Shown: one piece after another, positions 26,928 to 36,440 of the stretch | How positions within the stretch are numbered: the stretch's first letter is position 1 | Layout of the letters: each line of letters opens with the position of its first letter | NCBI RefSeq assembly: GCF_900113905.1 | Contig: NZ_FORC01000003.1 | Span: 434,001-498,000, forward strand | Length of the DNA: 64,000 nucleotides | Source of the DNA: Phytopseudomonas argentinensis | GTDB lineage: Bacteria; Pseudomonadota; Gammaproteobacteria; Pseudomonadales; Pseudomonadaceae | Direction: 5' to 3' | The notes under the pieces: model-generated | The model's input: the letters and a program-made list of their open reading frames with translations, nothing else | The model's database searches: none | Told to the model about the DNA's origin: nothing | Made by a program: the position numbers and the translations under genes

Positions 26928-28028
26928 TTACGGCTTGCGGCCCGTCCAAAGCCCGGCTTCGCAGGCGACCAGACCGTCCAGCTCCAGCTCGGTCAACGCC
27001 GCCAACACCTCGGGCAACGGCCAGCCGGCGGCATGGGCCAGAGCTTCACTACTGTGCGGTGCGGCATACAACAGAGCCAGCAAGGGATGTACATCGGTCC
27101 GGGTTGAAGCGACGGCCTGTTCGGCAGCTGGTGACTGCTGCCAACCGCGCAGGGCTTCGAGAATATGCTCGATGCTCTCCACCAACGTGGCGCCATCACG
27201 GATCAGCTGGTGGCAGCCCTTGGCACCCGGGTGGTGGATGGAGCCGGGAATCGCGTACACCTCGCGGCCCTGCTCGGCGGCCAGGCGCGCGGTGATCAGC
27301 GAGCCGCTGGACGGGCTGGCCTCGACCACCAGCACGCCCAGCGACAGGCCGGAAATGATGCGGTTGCGACGGGGGAAGTTGGCGGCCTGGGGTGGGCTGT
27401 CCAGCGGCAGCTCGGACACCAGCGCCCCGCCGCGCTCGACGATATCCCGGGCCAGGCGCTGGTGGCGCGCCGGGTACAGGCACTGCAATCCGGTGCCGAG
27501 AACTGCCACGGTCTGCCCGTCGGCATCCAGGGCACCCTGGTGGGCAGCGCCATCGATGCCCAGGGCCAGCCCGCTGGTGACCACGAAACCACCACGCGCC
27601 AGGCTGCGCGCGAAGCTGTGAGCAGTGTCCAGGCCCGGCCGCGAGGCGCGCCGACTGCCGACCATGGCCAGCTGCGGGCGCTCCAGCAGCGTCGGGTCGC
27701 CGGCCACGAACAGCAGCGGCGGCGCGTCGGCGATCTCGGCGAGCAAGGCTGGATAATTCGCCTCGTCCCACATCACCAGTTGCTGGCCAGGCATTTGCAA
27801 CCATTCCAGGGCCCGGCGCGCCCGTTCACGAATCTCCGGGCTGCGCCGCGCCTCGCTGCAGGCCAAGGGCAAGCCGAGCGAGCGCCAGGCGCTAGCCGGC
27901 GCACTCAGGGCGGCCGAGGCGCTGTCGAAGGCGCTGAGCAGTTTATGGAATCGTTTGGGGCCCAGCTCCGGCAGGCAATGCAGGCGCAGACGGGCTTCGA
28001 GTTCGGCAGGAGAAAGCGAGGGCGACAT
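26928..28028 (-). CDS. dprA: DNA processing protein DprA
   Basis: A 366-residue protein with a SAM-like N-terminal domain, the Rossmann-like DNA-binding core (AMVGSRRASRPGLDTA, GGALVSELP, FPRRNRIISGLS, VVEASPSSGSLITA, YAIPGSIHHPGAKGCHQLI) and a C-terminal winged-helix domain of about 60 residues. DprA loads RecA on incoming single-stranded DNA during natural transformation. It is followed by tsaC (35 nt), a conserved Pseudomonas order. Confidence 0.95.
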   Translation of the reverse strand: MSPSLSPAELEARLRLHCLPELGPKRFHKLLSAFDSASAALSAPASAWRSLGLPLACSEARRSPEIRERARRALEWLQMPGQQLVMWDEANYPALLAEIADAPPLLFVAGDPTLLERPQLAMVGSRRASRPGLDTAHSFARSLARGGFVVTSGLALGIDGAAHQGALDADGQTVAVLGTGLQCLYPARHQRLARDIVERGGALVSELPLDSPPQAANFPRRNRIISGLSLGVLVVEASPSSGSLITARLAAEQGREVYAIPGSIHHPGAKGCHQLIRDGATLVESIEHILEALRGWQQSPAAEQAVASTRTDVHPLLALLYAAPHSSEALAHAAGWPLPEVLAALTELELDGLVACEAGLWTGRKP

Positions 28029-28061
28029 GGCGGATCATCCTTGATCGTGGGCCCTATCGGA

Positions 28062-28234
28062 GGGTCTGTTCGCGCTTCAGCGCGAGTCGCGTTGCTGCGA
28101 AAAATGGCCTCCGGTTAGGCGCAGGACGCAGGTAATGGTCGCTCCCTTGCCAAGTCCTGCAACGACAGCGGAGGTCATTTCCCGCGCAACCCGCAGGGCC
28201 GGCGCGGCCGTGCGTGAAACGCGAACAGACCCTA
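28062..28234. mobile_element. 173-bp palindromic, MITE-like element between dprA and tsaP
   Basis: The ends are inverted repeats that begin AGGGTCTGTTCGCG and match over 14 identical bases, then continue imperfectly (gcgaaaaatggcctccg versus gcgggaaatgacctccg, and gcaggac in both arms), so nearly the whole element can fold on itself. No open reading frame of note. It resembles dispersed intergenic palindromes in Pseudomonas. Confidence 0.6.
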
Positions 28235-28237
28235 GCA

Positions 28238-28261
28238 CAAGCCCCGCGTGGGCGGGGCTTG
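28238..28261 (-). terminator. Terminator-like hairpin of tsaP
   Basis: A 10-bp perfect stem (caagccccgc / gcggggcttg, loop gtgg) lies directly after the tsaP stop on the minus strand. There is no long T run, so efficiency is uncertain. Confidence 0.5.
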
Positions 28262-28267
28262 CAGGTG

Positions 28268-29308
28268 TTACGGATTGCGTACCTTGTCCATCACCGCCAA
28301 CTGCCGCGAGGCATTGAGGATCATGCCGTAGCTGAGCTTGTCGTAGGTGCGGAACACCATCAGCATGCCGGCGCGCTCGTCGGGGATCTTCACAGACTCG
28401 CCGGTAACCCGGTCGCGTACGGTTTCGCCGGTCTTGTAGACCGCCAGTACGTTGCCGATCTCCAAGCCATCGCGGGCGCCCTTGTTGAGGGTGACCACAT
28501 CGAACTGGCCGATCTGGCTGACGCCGCGTGGCACGTCGAGGATCAGGCCCTTGATCTCGGTCTTCGGCTCGCTGGGCATGAAGGTCGAATTGATCGCCCG
28601 CTCTTCGGTGGGGAACAGGCGGTCGCCGTTGCGCACTTCCTGGGTGGTGCGGGTCAGGTTGAGGGTACCGACGCCCTCTTCCTCGGCGATGATTTCGCCA
28701 CCGCCGATGTCATCGGCGTTGATACCGAGAAATTCCTTGGTCACCGGATCGGTGTAGGTCTTGCCCTGACGGAAGATGCCGTAAACCGGCGCCGCCGGGT
28801 CGAAGCTGCCGCGGGCATACACACGGTCGCCAGCGCCGCTGACCACACGCTCGGCATTGCCGGCGACGATATAGGGCGCGCTCTGGAACTGTTCCGGGGA
28901 GTCGACGATGCGGTTCTTGAGCAGGAAGCTGTTGATCGCCTCCAGCGGAATGGTCGGGATGGCCTCGGCCATCGGCGTGCTGCGCACCTTCGGCGACAGC
29001 TTGATGGTGCCGCGCGAATCACCGCGGCCCAGCACCAGACGCGGCTTGCCATCGATATAGACGAGGCTCAGCACATCACCGGGGTAGATCAGATGGGGGT
29101 TCTGCACCTGGGGGTTGGCGTGCCAGATTTCCGGCCACTTCCACGGTTGGCTGAGGAACTTGCCGGAGATATCCCAGAGGGTGTCGCCCTTGACGACCGT
29201 GTAGCGGTCGGGATGACCATCCTTGAGCTGCACGTCGGCCAGGGCGAGCCCGGTCTGCGCCAGGCTGCTCGCGCCGACCAGCAGCAGGGCGAGTAGTGAT
29301 TTCCTCAT
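28268..29308 (-). CDS. tsaP: LysM-domain protein, TsaP-like (type IV pilus secretin-associated)
   Basis: A 346-residue exported protein: signal peptide (MRKSLLALLLVGASSLAQTGLALA), a LysM peptidoglycan-binding domain at residues about 38-90 (YTVVKGDTLWDISGKFL...LIYPGDVLSLV), then a long beta-rich region that includes a FlgT-like C-terminal part. The orthologous position (PA0020 in P. aeruginosa) encodes TsaP, which helps anchor the PilQ secretin in the cell wall. It is divergent from def. Confidence 0.85.
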   Translation of the reverse strand: MRKSLLALLLVGASSLAQTGLALADVQLKDGHPDRYTVVKGDTLWDISGKFLSQPWKWPEIWHANPQVQNPHLIYPGDVLSLVYIDGKPRLVLGRGDSRGTIKLSPKVRSTPMAEAIPTIPLEAINSFLLKNRIVDSPEQFQSAPYIVAGNAERVVSGAGDRVYARGSFDPAAPVYGIFRQGKTYTDPVTKEFLGINADDIGGGEIIAEEEGVGTLNLTRTTQEVRNGDRLFPTEERAINSTFMPSEPKTEIKGLILDVPRGVSQIGQFDVVTLNKGARDGLEIGNVLAVYKTGETVRDRVTGESVKIPDERAGMLMVFRTYDKLSYGMILNASRQLAVMDKVRNP

Positions 29309-29461
29309 GCGGTGAATCCCTTTATGATGTGCCTTCGCGTGAAGCGCCCTAGCGCTGCGACAGAGCCCAGTAAATCCGCGGCTTGACGCCGTTTTTTGAA
29401 TGCTTGCGTCATCTTAGCAGCGGATTTTGAATTTATTCCACAAGTGCATCACAAACGTATT

Positions 29462-29968
29462 ATGGCGATTTTAAACATTCTCGAATTTCCCGATCCGCGC
29501 CTGCGGACCATCGCCAAGCCGGTGGACGTGGTCGATGACGCCCTGCGTCAGCTGATCGACGACATGTTCGAAACCATGTACGACGCCCCCGGGATCGGCC
29601 TCGCCGCTACCCAGGTGAATGTGCACAAGCGCGTGGTGGTGATGGACCTGTCCGAAGACAAGAGCGAGCCGCTGGTGTTCATCAACCCCACCTTCGAGTC
29701 GCTGACCGAGGAGATGGACCAGTACCAGGAAGGCTGCCTGTCGGTGCCCGGCTTCTACGAGAACGTCGACCGCCCGCAGAAAGTGAAGATCAACGCCCTG
29801 GATCGCGACGGCAAGCCGTTCGAGATGATCGCCGAGGGCCTGCTCGCGGTGTGCATCCAGCACGAGTGCGATCACCTAAACGGCAAGCTGTTCGTCGACT
29901 ACCTGTCCACGCTCAAGCGCGACCGCATCAAGAAGAAGCTCGAAAAGCAGCACCGCCAGCAGGCCTGA
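29462..29968 (+). CDS. def: Peptide deformylase
   Basis: A 168-residue metalloenzyme that removes formyl groups from nascent proteins. All three motifs are present: GIGLAATQ (GxGxAAxQ), EGCLSVPG (EGCxS) and QHECDHLNG (HExDH), which bind the metal. The start MAILNILEFPDPRLR at 29462 fits the family; an upstream in-frame start would add 22 residues. It is followed by a terminator and fmt, as in other Pseudomonas. Confidence 0.97.
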   Translation: MAILNILEFPDPRLRTIAKPVDVVDDALRQLIDDMFETMYDAPGIGLAATQVNVHKRVVVMDLSEDKSEPLVFINPTFESLTEEMDQYQEGCLSVPGFYENVDRPQKVKINALDRDGKPFEMIAEGLLAVCIQHECDHLNGKLFVDYLSTLKRDRIKKKLEKQHRQQA

Positions 29969-29981
29969 TCGGGCCCACAGC

Positions 29982-30012
29982 AAAGGCTTGCCGCGGCAAG
30001 CCTTTTGTTTTT
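29982..30012 (+). terminator. Rho-independent terminator after def
   Basis: An 11-bp stem (aaaggcttgcc / ggcaagccttt) with a short loop is followed by TTTTGTTTTT. It lies just before the fmt start, so fmt-rsmB-trkA would need partial read-through or its own promoter. Confidence 0.8.
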
Positions 30013-30038
30013 CCAGCATCCAGTCAAAGCGAGACCCC

Positions 30039-30980
30039 ATGACCGAAGCTCTGCGTATCGTTTTCGCCGGCACCCCGGAATTCGCCGCCGCCCACCTCAA
30101 GGCCCTGCTCAACACGCCGCACCAGATCGTCGCGGTGTACACCCAGCCGGATCGCCCGGCCGGCCGCGGCCAGAAGCTGATGCCCAGCCCGGTCAAGCAG
30201 CTCGCTGTGGAAAACGCCATTGCCGTACTGCAGCCGCCGAGCCTCAAGGACGCCGCGGCGCAAGCCGAACTGGCGGCGCTGGAGCCGGATCTGCTGGTGG
30301 TGGTCGCCTATGGCCTGATCCTGCCCCAGGCGGTGCTGGATATCCCGCGCTTCGGCTGCATCAACAGCCACGCCTCGCTGCTGCCGCGCTGGCGTGGTGC
30401 GGCGCCGATCCAGCGCGCCGTACAGGCCGGTGATGCCGAGAGCGGCGTGACCGTTATGCAGATGGAAGCCGGGCTGGACACCGGGCCGATGCTGCTCAAG
30501 GTGCGCACACCGATCACTGCCGAAGATACCGGCGGCAGCCTGCACGACCGCCTGGCCGAGCTCGGCCCACCGGCAGTGATCGAAGCCATCGCCGGCCTGG
30601 CCAGCGGCACGCTGATGGGCGAAGTGCAGGACGACGCCCTGGCCAACTACGCCCACAAGCTCAACAAGGACGAGGCGCGTATCGACTGGAGCCACCCGGC
30701 CGATGAGCTGGAACGCTTGATCCGCGCCTTCAATCCCTGGCCGATCTGCCACAGCTCCCTGAACGAGGCCCCGCTCAAGGTACTGGCTGCTCGTATCGGT
30801 GAAGGCCAGGGCCAGCCCGGGGAAATTCTCGCCACCAGCAAGGACGGCCTGACCGTCGCCTGCGGCAGCGGCGCCCTGCTGCTCACCCGCCTGCAATTGC
30901 CTGGCGGCAAGGCGCTGAACTTCAGCGATCTGTACAACAGCCGCCGCGAGCAGTTCGCCGTCGGCACGGTGCTGGCATGA
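30039..30980 (+). CDS. fmt: Methionyl-tRNA formyltransferase
   Basis: A 313-residue enzyme that formylates initiator Met-tRNA. The N-terminal catalytic domain carries IVFAGTPEFAA, the substrate-binding Asn/His region (GCINSHASLLPRWRGAAPIQRA) and MQMEAGLDTGPML. The C-terminal OB-like domain runs from about residue 205. The ATG at 30039 matches family starts. It overlaps rsmB by 4 nt. Confidence 0.97.
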   Translation: MTEALRIVFAGTPEFAAAHLKALLNTPHQIVAVYTQPDRPAGRGQKLMPSPVKQLAVENAIAVLQPPSLKDAAAQAELAALEPDLLVVVAYGLILPQAVLDIPRFGCINSHASLLPRWRGAAPIQRAVQAGDAESGVTVMQMEAGLDTGPMLLKVRTPITAEDTGGSLHDRLAELGPPAVIEAIAGLASGTLMGEVQDDALANYAHKLNKDEARIDWSHPADELERLIRAFNPWPICHSSLNEAPLKVLAARIGEGQGQPGEILATSKDGLTVACGSGALLLTRLQLPGGKALNFSDLYNSRREQFAVGTVLA

Positions 30981-32293
30981 ACCCCAGGCTGGCAGCAGCC
31001 CGCGCCCTGGCCGCGGTGCTCGAAGGCAAGGCGTCGCTGGGCACCAGCCTGCCGCCGCTGCTCGACAAGGTCGAGGCCCGCGACCGCGGCCTCGCCCAGG
31101 ATCTGGCCTTTGGCGCCGCACGCTGGCAGCCACGCCTCGAACTGATCGCCGGCAAGCTGCTGCGCAAGCCCTTCAAGGATGGCGACCGCGACCTCGAAGC
31201 CCTGCTGCTGGTCGGCCTCTACCAGTTGTTCTACACCCGTATTCCGGCCCACGCGGCCATCGGCGAGACCGTCGGCTGCGTCGACAAGCTGAAGAAGACC
31301 TCGGCCAAGGGCCTGCTCAACGCCGTGCTGCGCAACGCCCAGCGCGACAGTGAAAGTATTCTGACCGAACTGGACCGCGACCCGGTGCTGCACACCGCCC
31401 ACCCGCGCTGGCTGCAGAAGCAGCTCAAGGCCTTCTGGCCCGAGCACTGGCAGGCCATCTGTGCCGCCAACAATGCGCATCCGCCGCTGATCCTGCGGGT
31501 CAACCGACGCCACGGCAGCCGCGATGACTACCTGACGCGGCTGCGCCAGGTCGGTTTCGAGGCCGAACCCTGCACCTTCAGCCGCGACGGCATCCGCCTG
31601 CTGCAGGCCTGCGACGTGACGCTGCTGCCGGGCTTCACCGAGGGCCACGTCAGCGTGCAGGACGAAGCCGCGCAACTGGCCGCCGACCTGCTGCAACTGG
31701 CCCCCGGCCAGCGCGTACTCGACGCCTGCGCAGCGCCAGGCGGCAAGACCTGCCACCTGCTCGAAGCCGAGCCGGGCTTGAGCGAAGTAGTCGCCGTGGA
31801 TCTGGAAGCCAAACGCCTGCTGCGCGTGCGCGAAAACCTCGACCGCCTGGGCCTCGACGCCAAACTGATCGCCGCCGATGGCCGCGACACGGCTGCCTGG
31901 TGGGACGGCAAGCCGTTCCAGCGCATCCTCCTCGATGCGCCCTGCTCGGCCACCGGCGTGATCCGCCGCCACCCGGACATCAAGCTGACCCGCAAGGCCG
32001 ATGACATTCCGGCCCTGGCCACCCTGCAAGGCGAGCTGCTCGACGCCATGTGGTCGGCCCTCGAAGTTGGCGGCATCCTGCTGTACGCCACCTGCTCGAC
32101 GTTGCCGACGGAAAACACCGAAGTCATCGGCGCGTTTCTCGAACGCACGCCGGGTGCCCGCGAGCTGGACATCAGCGGCCCGTTTGGCCTCAAGCAGCCC
32201 CATGGCCGCCAGTTGCTCGCCCAGCAGGACGGCCATGACGGCTTCTACTATGCCAAGCTGATCAAGATCGCAGCCGCAGGAGCAACCCGATGA
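30977..32293 (+). CDS. rsmB: 16S rRNA (cytosine-967-C5)-methyltransferase
   Basis: A 438-residue protein with an N-terminal NusB-like RNA-binding domain (residues about 1-140) and a C-terminal SAM-dependent methyltransferase. Visible motifs are ACAAPGGKT (SAM binding), LDAPCSATGVIRRHPDI (motif IV with the Pro-Cys) and YATCSTLPTEN (motif VI with the catalytic Cys). It modifies C967 of 16S rRNA. It overlaps fmt and trkA by 4 nt each. Confidence 0.97.
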   Translation: MNPRLAAARALAAVLEGKASLGTSLPPLLDKVEARDRGLAQDLAFGAARWQPRLELIAGKLLRKPFKDGDRDLEALLLVGLYQLFYTRIPAHAAIGETVGCVDKLKKTSAKGLLNAVLRNAQRDSESILTELDRDPVLHTAHPRWLQKQLKAFWPEHWQAICAANNAHPPLILRVNRRHGSRDDYLTRLRQVGFEAEPCTFSRDGIRLLQACDVTLLPGFTEGHVSVQDEAAQLAADLLQLAPGQRVLDACAAPGGKTCHLLEAEPGLSEVVAVDLEAKRLLRVRENLDRLGLDAKLIAADGRDTAAWWDGKPFQRILLDAPCSATGVIRRHPDIKLTRKADDIPALATLQGELLDAMWSALEVGGILLYATCSTLPTENTEVIGAFLERTPGARELDISGPFGLKQPHGRQLLAQQDGHDGFYYAKLIKIAAAGATR

Positions 32294-33663
32294 AGATCAT
32301 CATCCTCGGCGCCGGCCAGGTCGGCGGCACCCTGGCCGAGCACCTGGCCAGCGAGGCCAACGACATCACCGTGGTGGACACCGACGGTGATCGCCTGCGC
32401 GACCTCGGCGACCGCCTCGACATCCGTACCGTGCAGGGCAAGGGCTCGTTCCCGACCGTACTGCGCCAGGCTGGCGCCGACGATGCCGACATGCTGGTGG
32501 CGGTGACCAACAGCGACGAAGTCAACATGATCGCCTGCCAGGTCGCCTATACCCTGTTCCATACGCCAACGCGCATCGCCCGGGTGCGCGAAGCGGCCTA
32601 CCTAACCCGCGAAGCGCTGTTCGACAACGAGGCCATCCCGGTCGACGTGCTGATCAGCCCCGAGCAGGTGGTGACCAACTACATCAAGCGCCTGATCGAA
32701 TACCCCGGCGCCCTGCAGGTGATCGACTTCGCCGAGGGCAAGGCTCAGCTGGTCGGCGTCAAGGCGTACTACGGGGGCCCGCTGGTCGGTCAGCAGCTCA
32801 AGCAGATCCGCCAGCACATGCCCAAGGTCGACACCCGGGTGGCGGCGATCTTCCGCCGCGACCGGGCGATCATGCCCCAGGGCGATACGGTGATAGAGGC
32901 CGATGACGAGGTGTTCTTCATCGCCGCCAAGGCCGACATCCGCGCGGTGATGAGCGAGATGCGCCGGGTCGAGAACGAATACAAGCGGGTGGTGATCGCC
33001 GGCGGTGGGCATATCGGCGAGCGCCTGGCCGAAGCCATCGAGAGCCGCTACCAGGTGAAGATCATCGAGATGAACCCGGCGCGCTGCCGCTACCTCTCGG
33101 AAAACCTGGAAAGCACCATCGTGCTGCAGGGCAGCTCGTCGGACCGCGACCTGCTGGTGGAAGAGAACATCAAGGATGCCGACATCTTCCTGGCCCTGAC
33201 CAACGACGACGAGGCCAACATCATGTCCTCGCTGCTGGCCAAGCGCCTGGGTGCACGCAAGGTGATGACGCTGATCAACAACCCGGCCTACGTCGACCTG
33301 ATCCAGGGTGGCGAGATCGACATCGCCATCAGCCCACAGCTGGCCACCATCGGCAGCCTGCTGACTCACGTGCGGCGCGGCGATATCGAAAGCGTGCACT
33401 CGCTGCGCCGTGGCGCCGCCGAGGCCCTGGAAGTGATCGCCCACGGCGACGCGCGCTCGAGCAAGGTGGTCGGCAAGGCCATCAAGGACATCTCGTTACC
33501 GCAGGGCGCCACCATCGGCGCGATCATCCGCGACGAACAGGTATTGATCGCCCACGACGTGACGGTCATCGAATCCGGCGACCACGTGATCCTGTTTCTG
33601 ATGGACAAGAAGCACATCCGCGACGTGGAACGGCTGTTCCAGGTTGGCCTGACCTTCTTCTAG
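32290..33663 (+). CDS. trkA: Trk potassium uptake system NAD-binding component
   Basis: A 457-residue peripheral protein built from two RCK/TrkA-N units. Each begins with a dinucleotide-binding loop (MKIIILGAGQVGGTLAEHL and VVIAGGGHIGERLAEAI), and TrkA-C domains follow near residues 140-225 and 370-457. It gates the TrkH/TrkG K+ channel in response to nucleotides. It is last in the fmt-rsmB-trkA overlap series. Confidence 0.96.
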   Translation: MKIIILGAGQVGGTLAEHLASEANDITVVDTDGDRLRDLGDRLDIRTVQGKGSFPTVLRQAGADDADMLVAVTNSDEVNMIACQVAYTLFHTPTRIARVREAAYLTREALFDNEAIPVDVLISPEQVVTNYIKRLIEYPGALQVIDFAEGKAQLVGVKAYYGGPLVGQQLKQIRQHMPKVDTRVAAIFRRDRAIMPQGDTVIEADDEVFFIAAKADIRAVMSEMRRVENEYKRVVIAGGGHIGERLAEAIESRYQVKIIEMNPARCRYLSENLESTIVLQGSSSDRDLLVEENIKDADIFLALTNDDEANIMSSLLAKRLGARKVMTLINNPAYVDLIQGGEIDIAISPQLATIGSLLTHVRRGDIESVHSLRRGAAEALEVIAHGDARSSKVVGKAIKDISLPQGATIGAIIRDEQVLIAHDVTVIESGDHVILFLMDKKHIRDVERLFQVGLTFF

Positions 33664-33672
33664 GGAGCCCCC

Positions 33673-33993
33673 ATGAGCACCGACGCACTGGAAAAGATGC
33701 TCGCCAAGGGTGTGGATAACTCGCTGCTGCGCTTCGGTCTCGGCAAGGGTTATCTGGACGCCGGCGATGCCGCCCGGGCCGCCGAACACCTGCAGCGCTG
33801 CGTCGAGCACGACCCGCAGTACTCGGCGGCCTGGAAACTGCTCGGCAAGGCCCATCAATCTGCCGGCAATCTCGAAGCGGCGCGCAATGCCTGGCAGAGC
33901 GGGCTGCAGGCGGCGCAGGCGAAAGGTGACAAGCAGGCGGAAAAGGAAATGACCGTGTTTCTGCGCAAGCTGGACAAGAACGCCGGCGCTTGA
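33673..33993 (+). CDS. Small TPR protein
   Basis: A 106-residue soluble protein with two or three tetratricopeptide-like helical pairs (SLLRFGLGKGYLDAGDAARAAEHLQRCVEHDP; YSAAWKLLGKAHQSAGNLEAARNAWQSGL). No signal peptide. It lies 9 nt after trkA and corresponds in position to PA0015. The partner is unknown. Confidence 0.85.
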   Translation: MSTDALEKMLAKGVDNSLLRFGLGKGYLDAGDAARAAEHLQRCVEHDPQYSAAWKLLGKAHQSAGNLEAARNAWQSGLQAAQAKGDKQAEKEMTVFLRKLDKNAGA

Positions 33994-34060
33994 ACCACGA
34001 ACAGTCCCTAGCCCGGGTGGCGCGGCACTCGCCCGGGCCACGAACCAGCGGCCACCTCAA

Positions 34061-34960
34061 CTACTTGAGGGCCTGCACTTCCCTGGTAAGCAGGTCGACA
34101 AAGGCCTGGGCCAGCGGCGAGCGTTCCTGGCGGCGCTTGACCAGCCACACCGCAGTGGTGGCATCTGCGTCCATCAGGGTGCGGAACACCACGCCATCGA
34201 TGCGGATACGTCGGAACGATGCCGGCAGTACCGAAACCCCAAGCCCCGCCGCCACCAGGCCGATGATGGTCAGCGCTTCGTTGGCCTCCTGGGTAACCCG
34301 CGGGGTGAAACCGGCCTGCCGGGCCAGGTTGAAGAACTGCCCATACAGGCCCGAGCCATAATTGCGCGGAAAATAAACGAAGGGCTCATCGGCCAATTCG
34401 GCCAGAGCCAGCCCTCGATCCTGTTCGCCAGCCAGCGGGTGGCCGGCATGCAGCAAGGTCACCAACGGTTCGCTGAGCAGCTCAACCGCATCCAGCTCGG
34501 TGGGGAGTTCCAGCGGGCGAATCATGCCGATCTGCAGCTTCTTTTCCAGCAGCGCCTGACTGACCTGGCGGCTGGTCATCTCCTGCAAGTTGAGGTGCAC
34601 CGCGGGGAACGCCTGGCGAAAGGCGAATACCGCCCGGGGAATGATCGACACGAAAGGCGCCGAGGCGGTAAAGCCGATCTGCAGCTCGCCTATCTCGCCC
34701 TGTTCGGCACGCCGTACCACGTCTACCGACTTGCTGACCTGGGCCAGGGTTTGCCGGGTTTCCTCGAGAAACAGCCGCCCGGCATCGGTCAGCGCCACAT
34801 GGCGGTTGCTGCGCTCGAACAGACGCACCCCGAGTTCCTGCTCCAGCGCCTGGATCTGCTGACTCAGCGGCGGCTGGGAGATGCCCAGCAGGTCGGCGGC
34901 GCGGCCGAAATGCAGCTCTTCGGCTACGGCGACGAAATAGCGCAGATGGCGCAATTCCAT
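34061..34960 (-). CDS. LysR family transcriptional regulator
   Basis: A 299-residue LTTR: an N-terminal winged helix-turn-helix (MELRHLRYFVAVAEELHFGRAADLLGISQPPLSQQIQALE begins it) and a C-terminal effector-binding domain. The ATG at 34960 with GGAG upstream is used; an upstream in-frame start at 35089 runs across the promoter region. It is divergent from an MFS exporter gene, the classic arrangement for an LTTR controlling its neighbour. The effector is unknown. Confidence 0.92.
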   Translation of the reverse strand: MELRHLRYFVAVAEELHFGRAADLLGISQPPLSQQIQALEQELGVRLFERSNRHVALTDAGRLFLEETRQTLAQVSKSVDVVRRAEQGEIGELQIGFTASAPFVSIIPRAVFAFRQAFPAVHLNLQEMTSRQVSQALLEKKLQIGMIRPLELPTELDAVELLSEPLVTLLHAGHPLAGEQDRGLALAELADEPFVYFPRNYGSGLYGQFFNLARQAGFTPRVTQEANEALTIIGLVAAGLGVSVLPASFRRIRIDGVVFRTLMDADATTAVWLVKRRQERSPLAQAFVDLLTREVQALK

Positions 34961-34969
34961 GCTCACTCC

Positions 34970-35000
34970 AATAGGTCGCTTAACGTATCGATTAGGTCGA
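34970..35000. promoter_or_regulatory. Possible LysR operator in the divergent intergenic region
   Basis: TAGGTCG is directly repeated at 34972-34978 and 34993-34999, 21 bp (two helical turns) apart, immediately upstream of the LysR gene and next to the AT-rich stretch tattatatt. The spacing suggests binding on one DNA face. This is an inference from pattern only. Confidence 0.35.
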
Positions 35001-35132
35001 ATATTATATTGGAAAGAACTTGCCTGGCTATTTATCCTGACTCTATTCCCAATAACAACAACCACCCGTGCTGGCCAGCGCCAGCGCATGCGGCGGCGTT
35101 CTGCCTGGGAAAAGTACGGTCATGAGGAAGCA

Positions 35133-36422
35133 ATGAGTCAGCCCGTTCCACACGCACCGGACGAGTGCGTCAACGCCCACTCCGAGGAGCCTGCCCCCCG
35201 CAGCGCCCCGCTTGAGCCCGTTTACATCCAGAAGGGCACCCGCGCCTTCCTGCGCACCATTCTTGCCATGTGCAGCGGCGGTTTCGCCACCTTTGCGCTG
35301 CTCTATTGCGTACAGCCGATGATGCCGATGCTGGCGCAGCAGTTCGCGCTCAGCGCCGCGCAGAGCAGCCTGGTTCTCTCCGTTTCCACCATTACTCTGG
35401 CCCTTGGTCTGTTGATAACCGGGCCGCTGTCCGATGCCCTCGGCCGCAAACCGGTAATGGTGGTATCGCTGCTCGCCGCCGCCCTGTTCACCGTCGGCAG
35501 CGCGCTGATGCCGACCTGGGAAGGGGTGCTGGTGATGCGTGCCCTGGTCGGCCTGGCGCTCAGCGGCCTGGCCGCCGTAGCCATGAGTTACCTGAGCGAA
35601 GAAATCGACCCGCTGCACCTGGGCCTGGCCATGGGCGTGTATATCGGTGGCAACGCCATCGGTGGCATGAGTGGCCGCCTGCTCAGTGGCGTGCTGGTCG
35701 ACTTCATGTCCTGGCACGCGGTGCTCGGTACCCTCGGAGGCCTGGGCCTGCTGGCCGGCGCGGCGTTCTGGCGCCTGCTGCCCGAGTCACGCAACTTCCG
35801 CCCTCGCTCGCTGCGCCCGCGCAGCCTGCTGCAGGGCTACACCTTGCAGTTCCGCGATGCCGGCCTGCCATGGCTGTTCCTGCAGGGCTTCCTGCTCATG
35901 GGCGCCTTCGTGACGCTGTTCAACTACATCGGCTATCGGCTGATCGAGGCTCCCTTCAAGCTCGACCAGACCAGCATTGGCCTGCTGTCGATCGTCTACC
36001 TGTCGGGCATCTACAGCTCCGCACAGATCGGCGCCCTGGCCGACAAGCTGGGTCGCCGCAAGGTGCTCTGGGCGGTGATCGGCCTGATGCTGGCTGGCCT
36101 GGTGCTGACCCTGTTCGACGTGCTGCCGGTGATCCTGGTGGGCATGCTGCTGTTCACCTTCGGCTTCTTCGGCGCCCACTCGGTGTCGAGCAGCTGGATC
36201 GGCCGCCGCGCCACCCAGGCAAAAGGCCAGGCATCGTCGCTGTATCTGTTCTGCTACTACCTGGGTTCCAGCGTCGCCGGCACCCTGGGCGGGGTGTTCT
36301 GGCAGGCTGGCGGCTGGGATGGCCTGGGCCTGTTCATCGGCTCGCTGCTGTTGATATCCCTGGCCGTGGCCCTGCACCTGTCGCGCTTGCAGGCGTTGCC
36401 GCTGGCCATGCCGTCGCGCTGA
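35133..36422 (+). CDS. MFS transporter (drug/metabolite exporter type)
   Basis: A 429-residue transporter with about 12 membrane segments preceded by a 45-residue hydrophilic N terminus. The loop 2-3 motif GPLSDALGRKPVMV is the conserved MFS motif A, and LADKLGRRKVLWAV is its repeat in the second half. Divergent from a LysR gene that probably controls it. The ATG at 35133 has GAGGA upstream; the longer reading frame to 34959 crosses the regulator promoter and is rejected. The substrate is unknown. Confidence 0.9.
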   Translation: MSQPVPHAPDECVNAHSEEPAPRSAPLEPVYIQKGTRAFLRTILAMCSGGFATFALLYCVQPMMPMLAQQFALSAAQSSLVLSVSTITLALGLLITGPLSDALGRKPVMVVSLLAAALFTVGSALMPTWEGVLVMRALVGLALSGLAAVAMSYLSEEIDPLHLGLAMGVYIGGNAIGGMSGRLLSGVLVDFMSWHAVLGTLGGLGLLAGAAFWRLLPESRNFRPRSLRPRSLLQGYTLQFRDAGLPWLFLQGFLLMGAFVTLFNYIGYRLIEAPFKLDQTSIGLLSIVYLSGIYSSAQIGALADKLGRRKVLWAVIGLMLAGLVLTLFDVLPVILVGMLLFTFGFFGAHSVSSSWIGRRATQAKGQASSLYLFCYYLGSSVAGTLGGVFWQAGGWDGLGLFIGSLLLISLAVALHLSRLQALPLAMPSR

Positions 36423-36440
36423 ACCACCCGCCAGGCAACG

